Of a stretch of DNA of 64,000 nucleotides, positions 53,632 through 61,759 are shown in pieces (the first letter of the stretch is position 1; each line of letters starts with the position of its first letter). The stretch comes from Hymenobacter montanus (GTDB taxonomy: Bacteria > Bacteroidota > Bacteroidia > Cytophagales > Hymenobacteraceae): positions 124,001 through 188,000 of the forward strand of contig NZ_JACXAD010000007.1 in NCBI RefSeq assembly GCF_014699115.1. The letters run 5' to 3'. A program made the position numbers and the translations under genes. The notes beneath the pieces are model-generated. The model ran no database searches. It was not told the origin of the DNA and worked only from the letters and a program-made list of their open reading frames with translations.

Positions 53632-55245
53632 ATGCCCAAATCCCCGTTTGCGCTTGCCCTCACCGACATTCTCCTCAACCAGGCCCCCGACTTTGTGGGC
53701 GTGTACGATGCCACGCGGCGCTGGTTTACGCAGGTGAATCCGGCTGGGGTACGGCTGTTGGGCTACTCGAGCGAGCAAGCGCTGCTGGCCGACCCCCACC
53801 GGGAGCTGCGCACGCCCGCGTTTTCGGCCGCTGACTGGGCGGCTCTGTGCGAGCAGGTTCGCCGCGACGGCCATCAGGGAGCGGAAGCCGACATTGAGCG
53901 GCCCGGCGGCAGCCGCTTTCCGGCCCGCATCGAGCTGACTTACTTTGAAGAGGAGCAGGCGCCCTTCTTCCTGGTTCGCATTACCGAGCAGAACCGCCTG
54001 CGGCAGGTGGAGCAGGAGCTGGCCCAGAGCGTGCGCCGCTTCGAGGCCGTGTTTGCCAACGCTACCATCGGCATTCTGGTGTGCAACCGTAGTGGGGCCA
54101 TTATTTCGGCCAACCGCCTGGCTCACCAGCAGTTCGGCTACGCCGAAGGCGAGCTGACCAAGCTGAAAATAGAGGCCCTGGTGCCCGACGCCGCCGGCCG
54201 GCGCCACGAGCAGCTGCGCGAGTCCTTCAACGCCCGCCCCTCGGTGCGGGCCATGGGCGCGCACAGCGGCGACCTAGAGGCCCTGCGCCAGGACGGCTCG
54301 GTGTTTCCGGTCGAAGTCAGCCTGAGCTATTTCTACCTCGATGAGGAGCTGTTCGTGGTGTCCTACATCCTCGACATCACCTATAAAAAGAATGCCCAGC
54401 GGGCCCTGATCTCCGAGCGGCAGCGGGTGGAGCGGCTCAACGCCGAGCTGGAGCAAAAGGTGGCTGACCGCACTCACGCCCTGCTCAGCACCCTCGAGCA
54501 GCTGGAGCAGCGCAAGGACGAGCTGGCCAAAGCTCTGGCCGCCGAGCAGGAACTGGGTGAGTTGAAGTCGCGCTTCGTGAGCATGGCTTCGCACGAGTTT
54601 CGCACCCCCCTCACGGCCGTCCTCACCTCGGCCTCGCTGATTGAGAAGTACCCCGCCACCGAGCAGCAGGACAAGCGCCTGCGCCACCTGGAGCGGATCC
54701 GGCAGTCGGTGAACCATCTCAACGACATCCTGGAGGAGTTTCTTTCGGTGGGGCGCATCGAGGAAGGTAAGGTGGAGGCCCGTCCGGCCCGGCTCGACCT
54801 GGCGGCCCTGCTGCACGACACCGTGGCCGACGTGCAGGGCCTGCGCAAGCCCGGCCAGGAAATCGAGCAGGATGTGTGCTGCCCCGAAGACCCCTGGCTG
54901 GACCCCTCGCTGCTGCGCAAAATCCTCGTCAACCTGCTCTCCAATGCCCTGAAGTATTCGGGCGAAAACTCGGTGGTGCGCCTGCGGGCAGGGTGCGCCA
55001 GTGGCCAGTTCACGCTCACGGTGCAGGACCAGGGCGTGGGCATTTCCGAGGAAGACCAGGCCCGGCTGTTCGAGCGATTTTTCCGGGCCCGCAACGTCAC
55101 CAACGTGCCCGGCACCGGCCTGGGCCTCTACATCATTGCCAAGTACTTAGAACTGATGAACGGCACCATCGCCCTGCACAGCACGCTCGGCGAGGGCACC
55201 ACCGTCACCATTGCCATTCCGTATGAAAACCATTCTGCTGATTGA
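53632..55245 (+). CDS. PAS sensor histidine kinase paired with the REC-Crp/Fnr regulator
   Basis: A soluble kinase of 537 residues. The N-terminal PAS domain has VNPAGVRLLGYSSEQ (about residues 30-45) and a second PAS has ISANRLAHQQFGYAEGE. A coiled coil leads to HisKA with the phospho-His in MASHEFRTPLTAVLTS and HATPase_c with NLLSNALKYSGENS and GTGLGLYI. No transmembrane helix is seen. The ATG at 53632 is chosen because the promoter box lies at 53562-53569. It overlaps the regulator gene by 23 bases. Confidence 0.92.
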   Translation: MPKSPFALALTDILLNQAPDFVGVYDATRRWFTQVNPAGVRLLGYSSEQALLADPHRELRTPAFSAADWAALCEQVRRDGHQGAEADIERPGGSRFPARIELTYFEEEQAPFFLVRITEQNRLRQVEQELAQSVRRFEAVFANATIGILVCNRSGAIISANRLAHQQFGYAEGELTKLKIEALVPDAAGRRHEQLRESFNARPSVRAMGAHSGDLEALRQDGSVFPVEVSLSYFYLDEELFVVSYILDITYKKNAQRALISERQRVERLNAELEQKVADRTHALLSTLEQLEQRKDELAKALAAEQELGELKSRFVSMASHEFRTPLTAVLTSASLIEKYPATEQQDKRLRHLERIRQSVNHLNDILEEFLSVGRIEEGKVEARPARLDLAALLHDTVADVQGLRKPGQEIEQDVCCPEDPWLDPSLLRKILVNLLSNALKYSGENSVVRLRAGCASGQFTLTVQDQGVGISEEDQARLFERFFRARNVTNVPGTGLGLYIIAKYLELMNGTIALHSTLGEGTTVTIAIPYENHSAD

Positions 55246-56281
55246 GGACAACGACTTCATCCGCGAAAACACGGCCGAAATTCTGGAGCTGGCCGGCTAC
55301 GCGGTCGTTACCGCGGAGGACGGCAAGGTCGGCATCGAAAAAGCGCTCGCCACCAAGCCCGACCTGGTAGTGTGCGACATCATGATGCCCGTGCTCGACG
55401 GCTACGGGGTGCTGCACATCTTCAACCAAAACCCCCAGCTGGCGGGCGTGCCCTTCATCTTCCTCACCGCCAAAACCGAGCGCACCGACCTGCGCCGCGG
55501 CATGGCGCTGGGCGCCGACGACTACCTCACCAAGCCGTTTGACAGCTCGGAGCTGCTCAGCGCCATTGCCGGCCGCCTGGCCCGCTTCCAGCACCTCAAG
55601 CTCGAGTACGACCTGCGGGCCGGAGGGCTGAGTGAGTTCTTGCACGACGCCCAGCAAGTGGGCAACCTCACGACGCTCTCCGCCGACCGCAAGCCCCATG
55701 CCGTGCCGCGCAAGCAGATTGTATATGCCGAGGGCGACGAAGCCATCCGGCTGTACTTCGTGCAGGCGGGCCGCATCAAAACCACCAAGAACACCACCGG
55801 CGGCAAGGAGCTTATTACGGGCCTGCACCAGGCCGGGGAGTTCTTCGGCTACAAGGCCCTGCTGGAAGGCACCCCTCACCACGATACCGCCGTGGCCGTG
55901 GAAGATAGCGTGCTGCTCTACATCCCGGCCGCCGACTTTACCCAACTGCTGCTGCGCAACCCCGAGGTGAGCCAGCAGTTTGTGCGCCTGTTGGCCGGGC
56001 AGGTACGCGAGCAGGAAGAGCTGCTGCTCGATATGGCTTACAACTCCCTGCGCAAGCGCGTAGCCGATGCCCTGCTGCGGCTGCACGAGCAGCAACGCGC
56101 CCTCAACCCCGCGGACCCGCTCATTCAGCTTTCCCGCGACGACTTGGCGGCCCTCATCGGTACGGCCCCGGAATCGCTGAGTCGGACGCTGAGCGAATTC
56201 CGCCAGGACGGGCTGCTGGAGGTGACGAACAAGTTTATTCGGGTGCTACAGCCCGATAAGCTGCGCCGAGCCAACTGGTAG
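55223..56281 (+). CDS. Response regulator: receiver domain fused to Crp/Fnr DNA-binding protein
   Basis: A 352-residue regulator. Residues 1-120 are a receiver domain with the phospho-Asp in DLVVCDIMMPVLDGYG and Lys in YLTKPFD. About 150-270 form a cyclic-nucleotide-binding-type beta-roll (YAEGDEAIRLYFVQAGRIK, GEFFGYKALLEG). The end is a Crp-type winged helix with recognition helix APESLSRTLSEF, whose E-xx-SR spacing is the one Fnr uses to read TTGAT. No N-terminal Fe-S cysteines, so the signal should come from the kinase. Confidence 0.93.
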   Translation: MKTILLIEDNDFIRENTAEILELAGYAVVTAEDGKVGIEKALATKPDLVVCDIMMPVLDGYGVLHIFNQNPQLAGVPFIFLTAKTERTDLRRGMALGADDYLTKPFDSSELLSAIAGRLARFQHLKLEYDLRAGGLSEFLHDAQQVGNLTTLSADRKPHAVPRKQIVYAEGDEAIRLYFVQAGRIKTTKNTTGGKELITGLHQAGEFFGYKALLEGTPHHDTAVAVEDSVLLYIPAADFTQLLLRNPEVSQQFVRLLAGQVREQEELLLDMAYNSLRKRVADALLRLHEQQRALNPADPLIQLSRDDLAALIGTAPESLSRTLSEFRQDGLLEVTNKFIRVLQPDKLRRANW

Positions 56282-56660
56282 TGCCATTCTAGCCCGGGTA
56301 GGCTGCCGTCGACTACGCAAAAAGGTGGCAAATCTATTCGCAGGATTATGATCTGCGACGAAAAGTTAGCTTAAACAGCTTTCAAGTACCCGTACGATAA
56401 TCGATCCCTATTGTCTTTAAAATCAAATCTGAGCGAGGTGATTTATTGGCTCTATCTATATTTGTTGATCATTATTATTGCATAGTCAATAGCTGTTGTT
56501 AAGCGGGACGCCTCGGCCAGCAACGTTCGGTGCTGAACGCATCAAGGTCGCTCTTTCTATTCTTCTTCACCACTGTGCCCGCTGAGCGCAAAGGTTGCCC
56601 TATGCGGCGGCTGGTGACGGTCTTAACTTTCCCTCATTCTTCCATCCTTTTCTACCACGC
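56282..56660. other. Intergenic stretch, partly AT-rich
   Basis: About 380 bases with an AT-rich middle (about 56330-56510). No gene, RNA or terminator hairpin was recognised. Open frames here do not resemble proteins. It presumably holds the promoter of the next gene. Confidence 0.4.
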
Positions 56661-57962
56661 ATGAAAACAAGACGCGTACCCTTCGCCCGCGCCTGGCGCC
56701 TATGGCTGACCTCGCTACTACTGCTGACGTCGCAGCTTAGCGGGGCCCAAACGGCACCTCGCCAACCAGCCCACTTGAGGGCTGCCCACGCAAGTCCTCC
56801 TTCCCAAGCTGCTAGGCGCAACGCGTCGGCCACCACGACCACCCCCGCCTTCCGACAAGACGCGCTCTTTACGAACCCCTCTTTCGAAGCTACTTTCATA
56901 GACGAAGAAGATGGCAATGTCATTGGTTGGGAGCGTCCTGGATGCGGGAGACAGTTTGATTTAATGCCGGCTGTATTCTGGGAATATTATTACAGTACCC
57001 TCGCGCCGACGGACGGAAACAATTTTATTGGCTTGACCAGTACCGACGGAAGTGCTCCTATTGCCACCCAGCGCTTACGCGATACGCTCAAAGCGGGCGT
57101 CACCTATACGTTCGTAGTTGATGTAGCCTATGGCCTCGACTTTTATAAAAATTCTTTTTATCCAGGTATTCCATTTACTCAAATGCCTATCACCCTACAG
57201 GTTTGGGGAGCCAGCCCGCAAGGGGTAATCTGCGTTGACTACCGCGACCCAATTGCCAGTACCTTATTGTGGAGCAAGCTCATCCCGATGGCCCGTACCC
57301 GCTGGCAAACGGATACGGTGACCTTCACGCCCACGGCCGATATGACGACTTTGTTCTTTGAAGCTACTGGTACGGTTCCTCCCAGGTATGGTCCTGGCGG
57401 GGTCGCGATACCAAGCTACACAACAGGTTCGGTGCTGCTTGATAATCTGCACACGATACCGAGCCTGGCGCTGCAGCGAGCCGACGGCACGGCCCAGGCC
57501 GCGGGCAAGGCGTTTCGCCTACTCTGGCAACCCGTGCTAGACGTTGGTGGGCTCGACAGCCTGGCCCGGCCTCAGCTGCGGGGCACGGTAACCACCTTCC
57601 GGGGCGGGCGCGTGCCGCTGCCTACTATCCTGCAGGTAAGCGACGCCAAGGGCTTTTACTTCTTCCAGGAAGCCACCCCCGCCGAGCCGGACACACTGTA
57701 CTACGGTCTGTACGTGCGCAACAGGCCCCTAGCTAACGGAGCCAAGGACGACACGCTGCGCCACCTCTACCAGTGCCGCCAAACCTTCGGCTCGCAGGCT
57801 GGCCTGCTAGGGGGCTCGCTTAAGCCGCTCACCCTCGGCAGCCCGCCCGCAGCCGCAGCCCAACGAGCTACTGCTGCCCCGGCGGTCGCTCCCGCCCCCC
57901 GGCGGCGCCCGGCCCTTCCCACCGGGCAACAGGTGGCCGTGCCCACCCCGCGGCCGCGTTAG
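56661..57962 (+). CDS. Exported hypothetical protein with carbohydrate-binding-like domain
   Basis: A 433-residue protein with a signal peptide (LWLTSLLLLTSQLSGAQT). Residues about 70-290 form a jelly-roll-like domain with NPSFEATFIDEEDGNVIGWE, APTDGNNFIGLTSTDGS and a late GSVLLDNLHTIPSL, the pattern of galactose-binding-like or DUF642-type modules. The later part has DTLYYGLYVRNRPLANGAKD, and the C-terminus is a Pro/Arg-rich tail. No sorting domain is visible. Function unknown. Confidence 0.7.
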   Translation: MKTRRVPFARAWRLWLTSLLLLTSQLSGAQTAPRQPAHLRAAHASPPSQAARRNASATTTTPAFRQDALFTNPSFEATFIDEEDGNVIGWERPGCGRQFDLMPAVFWEYYYSTLAPTDGNNFIGLTSTDGSAPIATQRLRDTLKAGVTYTFVVDVAYGLDFYKNSFYPGIPFTQMPITLQVWGASPQGVICVDYRDPIASTLLWSKLIPMARTRWQTDTVTFTPTADMTTLFFEATGTVPPRYGPGGVAIPSYTTGSVLLDNLHTIPSLALQRADGTAQAAGKAFRLLWQPVLDVGGLDSLARPQLRGTVTTFRGGRVPLPTILQVSDAKGFYFFQEATPAEPDTLYYGLYVRNRPLANGAKDDTLRHLYQCRQTFGSQAGLLGGSLKPLTLGSPPAAAAQRATAAPAVAPAPRRRPALPTGQQVAVPTPRPR

Positions 57963-58159
57963 AGCTGTTTCCTAGTCCGTGTACCCGACGTCTGGCTCCC
58001 CTCTCCTATGGCTTCGCGCCTCCAACGAACCGGGGGTGGGGATGAGTTTTCCCGACTGGCCCGCCCCGCTCGCGCTAAAGGATGCTGACGACACTGATCA
58101 GGTGGAAAATTAACCGATAGGTCGCGCCAGACGCCGCCGTTTTCAAGGACGTAAAAACT

Positions 58160-58193
58160 GAAAAAGCCGGCTGCGGATGCAGCCGACTTTTTC
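58160..58193 (-). terminator. Rho-independent terminator of leuS
   Basis: A 15-base stem with a GGAT/ATCC loop. The core is GTCGGCTGC with GCAGCCGGC, flanked by A and T runs. The single mismatch becomes a G-U pair only on the minus-strand transcript, so it fits leuS. Confidence 0.75.
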
Positions 58194-58213
58194 GCATTAA
58201 CTATCTACAACGG

Positions 58214-61200
58214 CTACACCACTACGTTCACCATCCGGCCCGGCACCACGATTACCTTTTTGGCCGATTTGCCTTCACCAAACCGCGAGAGGAAATCTGA
58301 ACTCAGCACCGCGGCTTCAATTTCGGCGGCGGTGGCAGTGGCGGCGAACTGCAGCTGCTCGCGCACTTTGCCATTTATCGCAATGGGGTACACCACCGTA
58401 TCCTCTACCAAATATTCCTCACGGAACTCGGGGTAGCGCGCCGTGCTGATGCTGCCGGCCTCGTGGCCCAGCTCCTGCCACAGCTCCTCGGCTAAGTGGG
58501 GCGCATAGGGGGAGAGCAGGATGGTGAGCGGCTCCAGGATAGCGCGCTTGTGGCAATGGAGGGCCGTGAGCTCGTTCACGGTAATCATGAACACGCTGAC
58601 GGAGGTGTTGAAGCTGAACTTGTCGATGTCTTCCTGCACCTTTTTGATGGCCTTGTGCAACGCCTTCAACTCGGCGGGGTTGGCCGGCTCGTCGGTTACT
58701 GCCAGGGGGCCGTCTTCGGGGTGGAAAAGCCGCCAGAACTTCTTGAGGAAGCCGCCCACGCCGCTGATGCCGTTGGTATTCCAGGGCTTGTACTGTTCCA
58801 GCGGACCCAGGAACATTTCGTAGAGCCGCAGGGCGTCGGCGCCGTATTTGCCAATTAAAACGTCGGGGTTAACGACGTTGAATTTAGACTTCGACATTTT
58901 CTCAACTTCCCAGCCGCAAACGTAAGTACCGTTCTCCTCTAAAATGAATTCTGCGTTAGAATTTTCAGGCCGCCAATTTTTAAATTTTGAAAGATCTAAT
59001 ACATCATTATCTGTAAAACTTACATCTACGGGTAAGGCAGAAAATGCTGCATAAAAATCCTTGCCCAAATCGTGAACTAAGAGATTCAAATCAAGTTCAG
59101 GATACTTATCTCTTGCGCGACTAATAATTCCATTTACTTGCTTTATGTACTCCTGAAATTTGGGTTCATCAGTCCTTCCTCTCAGGTCTTCGGATAAATA
59201 ATCATGAAACGATTTTGATACATAAATTGCGGGCAAATGAAATTCCTCATCTGGCTTATTTGTACGCCATTGGTGCCATAACCGATAAACGAAATTCGAC
59301 CGACCCAAAATCATCCCCTGGTTAATCAGTTTCTGGAACGGCTCGTTTCCACTGACCAGCCCCAAATCCTTCAAAAACAAATACCAGAAACGGGCATACA
59401 ATAAGTGGCCCGTGGCGTGCTCGGCGCCGCCCATGTAGAGGTCCACGGTGCCCCAGTACTTTTCGGCTTCCTCGCCCACGAAGCGGGCTTCGTTGGTGGG
59501 GTCCATATAGCGGAGGTAGTACCAGGAGGAGCCCGCCCAGCCGGGCATGGTGCTCAGCTCGTAGGGGTATTGGCCGCGGTAGAGCCAGTTTTGGGCGCGG
59601 CCCAGGGGCGGCTCGCCGGTTTCGGTGGGCTTGTACTCGTCGATTTCAGGCAGCACCAGGGGCAGGTCGCTTTCGGCGATGCCGTAGGCGGTACCGTCCT
59701 TATAGTAAATCGGAATGGGCTCGCCCCAGTAGCGCTGGCGGCCGAAAATGGCGTCGCGCAGGCGGAAATTGACTTTGCCGCGGCCCAGCCCTTTTTCTTC
59801 GAGAAAACCTATAAGCTTGGCGGTGGCCTCCTGGTAGGTGAGGCCGTTGATGAGTTCAGAGTTGATGTAGCGCCCTTCCTTGGTGGGGTCGGCTTGCTGG
59901 TCGAGGTCTTTTTGAGCGTCGGTGACGGCAATGATGGGCAGGCCGAAGTGGGTGGCAAACACCCAGTCGCGCTGGTCGCCGCTGGGCACGGCCATCACGG
60001 CGCCGGTGCCGTAGCCGGCCAGCACGTAGTCGGCCAGCCAGATGGGCACGGGCTCGTTGTTCACCGGGTTCAGGGCGTAAGCGCCGGTGAACACGCCCGA
60101 CACGGTTTTGGTATCGGCCATGCGGTCGCGCTCGGAGCGGCGCTTGGTAGCGGCGATGTACTCATCAACGGCGGCGCGCTGCTCGGGCGTGGTTAGGGTG
60201 TCGACTAGCTCGTGCTCGGGCGCCAGCACCAGAAACGTGGCCCCGTAAATCGTATCAACGCGGGTAGTATAAACCTTGATGCTTGATTGCTGGTGCTTGG
60301 TGCTTGGTGCTTGGTGCTTAGTTGTTGGTTGTTGGTTGTTGGTTGTTGGTGCTTCGGAGTCGGAGGATTCAGTCGCGCCATTTTTAATTTTTAATTCTTC
60401 ATTTTTAATTAAAAACTCCACCTCGGCTCCGATGCTCTTGCCAATCCAGTTGCGCTGCATCTCTTTCACCGCGTCGGGCCAGTCGAGGGTGTCGAGGCCC
60501 TGGAGGAGGCGGTCGGCGTAGGCGGTGATGCGCAGGTTCCACTGGGGCATGAGGCGGCGCTCGACGGGGTAGCCGCCGCGCTCGCTCAGGCCGTCTTTTA
60601 CCTCGTCGTTGCTGAGCACGGTGCCCAGGCCGGCGCACCAGTTCACGTAGGTATCCTGCTGGTAGGCCAAGCGGTAGGGGTGCACGGCGGCCAGCTTCTG
60701 GTGTTCGGTAAAGAGCTGCCACTGGCCGGCGGTAAACACCTGGCGCTCGTCGGCGTCGCCGGCGGCGCGGATGCCCTCGCTGCCGCTGGCGGCGAAGCGG
60801 GCGGTGAGCTCCGTCAGCGGCTCGGCCCGGTTAGTGTCGAGGTTGTACCAGGAGTTGAACAGCTTGAGGAAAATCCACTGCGTCCACTGGTAGTAGCTGG
60901 CGTCGGAAGTACGGATTTCGCGGTCCCAATCGTAGCTGAAGCCCAGGCTGCTGAGCTGCTGGACGTAGGTTTCGATGTTCTTTTCGGTGGTTAGGGCCGG
61001 GTGCTGACCGGTTTGGATGGCGTACTGCTCGGCGGGCAGGCCGAAGGAGTCGAAACCCATGGGATGCAGCACGTTAAAGCCCTGCAGGCGCTTGTAGCGC
61101 GTCACGATATCGGAGGCAATGTAGCCCAGGGGGTGGCCCACGTGCAGGCCCGCCCCGGAGGGGTAGGGGAACATGTCGAGCACGTAGTATTTAGGCTTAT

Positions 61201-61288
61201 CGGAGTGGTTATGGGCCTGGAAGGTGCGGTACTGTTTCCAGTGGGCCTGCCACTTCTTTTCAATTTCTTCGGGGCGGTATGCGGGCAT
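58214..61288 (-). CDS. leuS: Leucyl-tRNA synthetase with two unusual insertions
   Basis: Charges tRNA-Leu. HIGH-type motif GLHVGHPLGYIASD and KMSKS (EVEKMSKSKFN) are present. At 1024 residues it is longer than E. coli LeuRS (860). Residues about 292-334 (KNEELKIKNGATESS, then heptapeptides PTTNNQQ, PTTKHQA, PSTKHQQ) are encoded by dispersed and heptanucleotide repeats in a loop at the start of the CP1 editing domain, just before VYTTRVDT. A second block (about 635-790; DNA 58925-59390) in the leucine-specific region before KMSKS is strikingly AT-rich. The frame is intact. Confidence 0.95.
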   Translation of the reverse strand: MPAYRPEEIEKKWQAHWKQYRTFQAHNHSDKPKYYVLDMFPYPSGAGLHVGHPLGYIASDIVTRYKRLQGFNVLHPMGFDSFGLPAEQYAIQTGQHPALTTEKNIETYVQQLSSLGFSYDWDREIRTSDASYYQWTQWIFLKLFNSWYNLDTNRAEPLTELTARFAASGSEGIRAAGDADERQVFTAGQWQLFTEHQKLAAVHPYRLAYQQDTYVNWCAGLGTVLSNDEVKDGLSERGGYPVERRLMPQWNLRITAYADRLLQGLDTLDWPDAVKEMQRNWIGKSIGAEVEFLIKNEELKIKNGATESSDSEAPTTNNQQPTTKHQAPSTKHQQSSIKVYTTRVDTIYGATFLVLAPEHELVDTLTTPEQRAAVDEYIAATKRRSERDRMADTKTVSGVFTGAYALNPVNNEPVPIWLADYVLAGYGTGAVMAVPSGDQRDWVFATHFGLPIIAVTDAQKDLDQQADPTKEGRYINSELINGLTYQEATAKLIGFLEEKGLGRGKVNFRLRDAIFGRQRYWGEPIPIYYKDGTAYGIAESDLPLVLPEIDEYKPTETGEPPLGRAQNWLYRGQYPYELSTMPGWAGSSWYYLRYMDPTNEARFVGEEAEKYWGTVDLYMGGAEHATGHLLYARFWYLFLKDLGLVSGNEPFQKLINQGMILGRSNFVYRLWHQWRTNKPDEEFHLPAIYVSKSFHDYLSEDLRGRTDEPKFQEYIKQVNGIISRARDKYPELDLNLLVHDLGKDFYAAFSALPVDVSFTDNDVLDLSKFKNWRPENSNAEFILEENGTYVCGWEVEKMSKSKFNVVNPDVLIGKYGADALRLYEMFLGPLEQYKPWNTNGISGVGGFLKKFWRLFHPEDGPLAVTDEPANPAELKALHKAIKKVQEDIDKFSFNTSVSVFMITVNELTALHCHKRAILEPLTILLSPYAPHLAEELWQELGHEAGSISTARYPEFREEYLVEDTVVYPIAINGKVREQLQFAATATAAEIEAAVLSSDFLSRFGEGKSAKKVIVVPGRMVNVVV
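60280..60410. repeat. Heptanucleotide tandem repeat and AT-rich dispersed repeat inside leuS
   Basis: Ten heptamers in a row occupy 60280-60349 (TGCTTGA, TTGCTGG, three TGCTTGG, TGCTTAG, four TTGTTGG on the plus strand). Bases 60386-60410 are identical to the intergenic repeat copy at 11328-11352. Three heptamers equal seven codons, which gives the protein a heptapeptide period. Confidence 0.85.
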
Positions 61289-61310
61289 CTTGCGCGGAGT
61301 TTATTCCCGG

Positions 61311-61318
61311 CAAAGGTA
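61311..61318 (-). promoter_or_regulatory. -7 box of leuS
   Basis: TACCTTTG on the minus strand, 22 bases upstream of the leuS ATG. Confidence 0.6.
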
Positions 61319-61747
61319 TAGCCTGGCTTTTTGCCCTGTTTCCGGAAATGGCTGCGTTCCGGCCGAAGGCGTAGCTTTGCGACACTGTGCGGGCCTATGG
61401 CTAAATTCCTGATTCGAATTTTCTCCCGCCAACCACGGGTTTCGAAAGTGGGTGATTTGTTTCGCTCCCTAATCTTGAAGAACCATGGGAAACAAACCAA
61501 ACAGCGGCGATGATTACATAGTAATCGTCGTCCGGCCCCCGGTGAAACTGCTTACGCAGTTTGGTCGGTGGTTAGTACTGGCAGCGGGCCCTTACGTGCT
61601 GCGACATTACTGGTCGGTAGGAAGGGTTAGACCCTGCTTACTTGGTCGGTAAATGAGCTCATAAGCAGGGGGCTGCGAGAGTATTCGAAATAATATATAC
61701 GAAATATATCCACGAATTGCGTGCATCTGGTGCGCAAGCTGCCGCTG
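61319..61747. other. Intergenic region between leuS and dnaG
   Basis: About 430 bases with no recognisable gene. A 10-base-arm inverted repeat (CGATGATTAC and GTAATCGTCG, one G-T pair) occurs at 61508-61530. The last 80 bases before dnaG are AT-rich. Short open frames at 61331-61513 look non-coding. Confidence 0.4.
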
Positions 61748-61755
61748 TAACTTCG
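61748..61755 (+). promoter_or_regulatory. Possible -7 box of dnaG
   Basis: TAACTTCG differs from TAnnTTTG at one position and ends 4 bases before the ATG, suggesting another nearly leaderless mRNA. Confidence 0.4.
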
Positions 61756-61759
61756 TGGC

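Noticed and set aside
60280..60349. Heptamer array in leuS as a CRISPR or minisatellite locus
   Set aside because: The units are seven bases with no unique spacers and the array is translated, so it is a short tandem repeat, not a CRISPR.
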